A DNA stretch of 44,472 bases from [Haemophilus] felis (GTDB lineage Bacteria > Pseudomonadota > Gammaproteobacteria > Enterobacterales > Pasteurellaceae): positions 1 through 44,472 of the forward strand of contig MUYB01000031.1 of NCBI GenBank assembly GCA_002015125.1, written 5' to 3'. The position numbers and the translations under genes were made by a program. Below the pieces are notes generated by a model. That model saw only the letters and a list, made by a program, of their open reading frames with translations. It was not told where the DNA came from and did not search any database. How positions within the stretch are numbered: position 1 is the stretch's first letter; every line of letters starts with the position of its first letter. Below, piece after piece: positions 41,606 to 44,472 of this stretch.

Positions 41606-44260
41606 ATGAAATTAAAACAATACCAACAAGAAGCAATGCAAAGTGTGAGCCGTTATTTCACCGCTTGCGTGAAACAGCCTTCCGCCGACGCCTTTGCCAA
41701 AATGCAACCTGATTTTGCCTACAAGATCCCAAGCCAACACGAAAATTTAAAAGACATTCCCTATGTTTGTGTGCGAATTCCCACGGGGGGCGGTAAAACC
41801 TTATTGGCTGCCCACAGCATTGCACAGGTGGCGAAAGATTATCTGCATCAAGATTTCCCCATCACCCTTTGGCTTGCGCCAAGCAAAACCATTAAAAGCC
41901 AAACGGCAGAAGCCTTGAAAAATCCGCAACATCCGTATCGAATGGTGCTGGATAACACCTTTAATCGTGAAGTGTTGGTGATTGAGTCGGAGCAATTTGA
42001 GCTGATTCGTCCGCAGGATTTAGGTAATAAGGCGATTGTGGTGGTGTCCACGTTGCAAAATTTCCGCATTGAAAAAGAGAAAGACGAAGGGCGGAAAATT
42101 TATGCTTTTAATGAAAAATTAACCCCACACTTTGAACGCATTCCCGAACAAGTACAGTCAGTTTTGGAGAAAATTTCACAGAGTGATTTGCAAGAAAATG
42201 GCTTGCAAGCCAAGCAATTGGGGCAAGTGAAATGTTCCTTTGCCAACTTGCTCAAAGCCTATCGCCCCTTAATTATTGTGGACGAAGCCCACAATGCACG
42301 CACTGCTCTAACCTTTGATGTGTTCGCCAATTTAATGCCTTCTGCCATTTTGGAATTTACCGCCACGCCAAATCAAGATAAAAAAACGGGCAGCAATATT
42401 TTGTACCACGTTTCCGCTGGGGCGTTAAAAGCAGAAGAAATGATTAAATTGCCCATTATGTTGCGTGAGCATAAAACTTGGCAACAGGCTATTGACCGAG
42501 CGGTAACGGAACGCGGTGCATTGGCTCAAAAAGCCCAAAATGAGTTGGATTATATTCGCCCGATTGTGTTGTTTCAGGCAGAGCCGAAAAGTGAAAATCG
42601 CCCAACGGTTACCGTTGATGTGCTAAAAGATTATTTGATCAACGAATTAAAGATTGATGAGCAAGAAATTGCGATTGTAACGGGCAATCAGCACGAATTA
42701 GATAATATCAATATTAGCGACCGCACTTGCCCGATTAACTATGTCATCACCGTGGAAGCTCTCAAAGAAGGTTGGGATTGCCCTTTCGCTTATGTGTTTT
42801 GTTCGGTGCAAAATGTGGGCAGCAGCAAGGAAGCAGAGCAATTATTGGGACGAGTGTTGCGTATGCCCTATGCCAAACGCCGTTTAATTGAAGATTTAAA
42901 CCGAGCCTATGCACATCTGTCCTCACCGCACTTTGGCACCACGGTACGCAATTTAGAAGATCGTTTAATCGCAATGGGCTTTGAAGCCTTAGAAGTGGCA
43001 CAAATGCTCAAAACACCGCAACAAGAGGAACTTGATGGCTTAGATATGCCCCTGTTTACGCCAGCATCGCCGACAACGGTATTGGAATTAAGCAAAATGC
43101 CAGATATGAGTGCATTAAGCGATGATGAACGTAATCAGCTAAAAATTACTCAACAAGATGAAGTGATTTTGGTGCAGGTGCAAGGCAGTATTGGTGAAAA
43201 TCTACAAAAAGTGATCACCAAAACTGCCACGGGAAAACAAAAAGCAAAACTGGAAAATAGCATTGTGATTCACAATGCACACATTGCCGAAAATGCCTCA
43301 CCAGCCCAAAAAGGGGCAATTTTCCCACCCATTCCACAACTTTGTATGCAAATTCAAGGGGAACTGGAATTGGCGGATACAGAAATGTTGTTGGATTATT
43401 ACGGTTGGAATTTGTTGGACTATCCCGCAAAACTTGAGCGTTTCAATCTGCAAGATGAAAGCCAAGCCTTTGAAATTGATGTGGAAAACAACCACATTGC
43501 CTATCATTTTCAACAAGTACAGCAATTATCTTTTTCTGATGATTGGCTCGATATGACAGAAAATGATTTTGTACGTTGGCTAGATAACCAACTTAGATTG
43601 CCCGATGTGCCACAAACGCAATCACACGCTTTCTTGCGTCTGCTTGTGGACGATTTATGGAAAAAATACGGAAATTTAACCGCACTTATTCATCAAAAAT
43701 TCAACTTGGTACGAGAAATTAAAAATCTGATCAATGATTATCGTGAACAAGCGACCGCCTCACAATATCAACAACTGCTCTTTGGCAATAACGAAGATAT
43801 GCAGATTTGCTTAAATGCGCAATATCAATTTAAATTTGACCCAAACCATTATCTCCCTCAACCACCGTTTTACAATGGGCGTTATAAATTTCAGAAAGCC
43901 TATTTTTCTCAAATTGAAGATTTGAAAGCCCAAGGCGAAGAATTTGAGTGTGCAACTGTTATTGACAGCCTACCGCAAGTCAAATATTGGATTCGCAACC
44001 CTGTCCATCGTGGTTTTGCCTTACCCCTTGCCAAAAATAATTTCTATCCTGATTTTATTGCGGTATTACAAGATGAGCGGATTTTGCTGGTGGAATATAA
44101 AGGCGAACCCTACAAAAGCAATGACGACAGCAAAGAAAAATGCTTAATCGGCGAACGTTGGGAAGCACTAAGCAACGGTAAATGCTTGTTTCTGATGGCA
44201 GTGAAAGAAGATGAAAAGGGGCGAAATGTTAGAGCGCAGTTGTTGGATAAAATTAGTTGA
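41606..44260 (+). CDS. res: Type III restriction endonuclease subunit (Res)
   Basis: The 884-residue protein has SF2 helicase motifs: PTGGGKT at 59-65, DEAH at 226-229, FTATPNQ near 250, and LLGRVLRMPYAKR near 413-425. A C-terminal PD-(D/E)xK nuclease follows: YPDFIAVLQDERILLVEYKG with Asp816, Glu830 and Lys832. It would translocate or diffuse on DNA with Mod and cut at a distance from two recognition sites. It lies 12 bp after mod. All motifs are intact. It contains three exact uptake sequences, which suggests it has resided in this lineage for some time. Confidence 0.93.
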   Translation: MKLKQYQQEAMQSVSRYFTACVKQPSADAFAKMQPDFAYKIPSQHENLKDIPYVCVRIPTGGGKTLLAAHSIAQVAKDYLHQDFPITLWLAPSKTIKSQTAEALKNPQHPYRMVLDNTFNREVLVIESEQFELIRPQDLGNKAIVVVSTLQNFRIEKEKDEGRKIYAFNEKLTPHFERIPEQVQSVLEKISQSDLQENGLQAKQLGQVKCSFANLLKAYRPLIIVDEAHNARTALTFDVFANLMPSAILEFTATPNQDKKTGSNILYHVSAGALKAEEMIKLPIMLREHKTWQQAIDRAVTERGALAQKAQNELDYIRPIVLFQAEPKSENRPTVTVDVLKDYLINELKIDEQEIAIVTGNQHELDNINISDRTCPINYVITVEALKEGWDCPFAYVFCSVQNVGSSKEAEQLLGRVLRMPYAKRRLIEDLNRAYAHLSSPHFGTTVRNLEDRLIAMGFEALEVAQMLKTPQQEELDGLDMPLFTPASPTTVLELSKMPDMSALSDDERNQLKITQQDEVILVQVQGSIGENLQKVITKTATGKQKAKLENSIVIHNAHIAENASPAQKGAIFPPIPQLCMQIQGELELADTEMLLDYYGWNLLDYPAKLERFNLQDESQAFEIDVENNHIAYHFQQVQQLSFSDDWLDMTENDFVRWLDNQLRLPDVPQTQSHAFLRLLVDDLWKKYGNLTALIHQKFNLVREIKNLINDYREQATASQYQQLLFGNNEDMQICLNAQYQFKFDPNHYLPQPPFYNGRYKFQKAYFSQIEDLKAQGEEFECATVIDSLPQVKYWIRNPVHRGFALPLAKNNFYPDFIAVLQDERILLVEYKGEPYKSNDDSKEKCLIGERWEALSNGKCLFLMAVKEDEKGRNVRAQLLDKIS
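42720..42728 (-). other. DNA uptake sequence core
   Basis: An exact ACCGCACTT, the first of three in res. Confidence 0.8.
42925..42933 (-). other. DNA uptake sequence core
   Basis: An exact ACCGCACTT, the second of three in res. Confidence 0.8.
43679..43687 (-). other. DNA uptake sequence core
   Basis: An exact ACCGCACTT, the third of three in res. Confidence 0.8.
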
Positions 44261-44272
44261 AATCAATAAAAG

Positions 44273-44308
44273 TTATCTCCTTAACCTAATTAGAGGGTAA
44301 GGAGATAA
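44273..44308 (+). terminator. Hairpin after res
   Basis: An 11-bp perfect stem ttatctcctta/taaggagataa with a 14-base loop. There is little U-run, so it is a probable, not certain, terminator. The IS begins 7 bp later. Confidence 0.5.
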
Positions 44309-44315
44309 AAGATTT

Positions 44316-44334
44316 GGGGCTGACGTAGATTAGC
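44316..44334. repeat. Terminal inverted repeat of the right IS1595-family element
   Basis: ggggctgacgtagattagc, the exact reverse complement of 194-212. It marks the 3'-side end of a second IS copy that runs off the window. Confidence 0.85.
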
Positions 44335-44335
44335 C

Positions 44336-44472
44336 CTAAATTTCACACCATTTTCTTAACGTTTTAAGTTGCTCTTTGGGTGTCCCAAAATTAAACCGAA
44401 ATTCACATTCCTTCAAGAATAAAGGAAAACTTTTTCGGTCAATTCCATTATATTTTCGGAGTATCCGCTTAG
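44336..44472 (-). CDS. IS1595-family transposase, C-terminal fragment (runs off the window)
   Basis: Forty-four residues end at a TAG (44338-44336), three bases inside the IS end. The sequence contains YNGIDRKSFPLFLKECEFRF, the conserved C-terminal block of IS1595-family transposases. The N-terminal side lies beyond the window. It has the same strand as the fragment at 1-173. The two fragments do not overlap, so they cannot show whether the two copies are identical. Confidence 0.85.
   Translation of the reverse strand, partial: KRILRKYNGIDRKSFPLFLKECEFRFNFGTPKEQLKTLRKWCEI

Overview
This window comes from a Pasteurellaceae chromosome, most likely of the Haemophilus/Aggregatibacter/Pasteurella branch. 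Three things point there. Most genes are close in content and order to Haemophilus influenzae (the ribH-nusB-thiL-pgpA-lysE-dapB block, and htpG-arsC-dapE). There are eleven exact copies of the Hin-type DNA uptake core AAGTGCGGT or its complement, one pair of which forms a terminator. One contingency locus is built on a CAAT tetranucleotide tract. I cannot name the species. I found no rRNA, tRNA, CRISPR array or prophage.

Layout. Positions 1-212 hold the 5' part of an IS1595-family transposase gene and the IS end. From 351 to 4787, on the minus strand, lie dinB, htpX and the epmC-yadG-yadH group. A long AT-rich gap (4788-5647) follows, with scattered inverted copies of a short motif. From 5648 to 9583 runs the minus-strand operon ribH-nusB-thiL-pgpA-lysE-dapB. 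tyrP (plus) converges on accD-folC. truA, an unlisted 51-codon gene and rplY with a structured leader follow (13360-14927). dedA (plus) is followed by a hairpin-rich intergenic element.

From 16.1 to 27 kb two large surface or secreted protein genes sit among housekeeping genes. The first is a classical autotransporter behind 11 CAAT units, in an OFF frame here. The second is an 1815-residue Ig-like/metalloprotease/RTX protein of type I secretion character. metK and sprT lie between them. The rest is housekeeping: htpG with a sigma-32-like promoter, arsC-like, dapE, an M15 peptidase, nudF, glmS, cpdA (UUG start), purR, bioD, a ROK regulator without its zinc motif, and asnS. At the right is a complete type III restriction-modification pair, mod-res. 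Immediately after it a second IS1595-family copy begins, in the same orientation as the left one, so the window is bounded by the same kind of IS on both sides.

How the genes work together. Several genes feed cell-wall and amino-acid supply (dapB, dapE, glmS, murein peptidase), cofactors (ribH, thiL, folC, bioD, metK), lipid synthesis (accD, pgpA) and translation (epmC, truA, rplY, asnS). The accessory interest lies in the phase-variable autotransporter, the RTX metalloprotease and the restriction-modification system.
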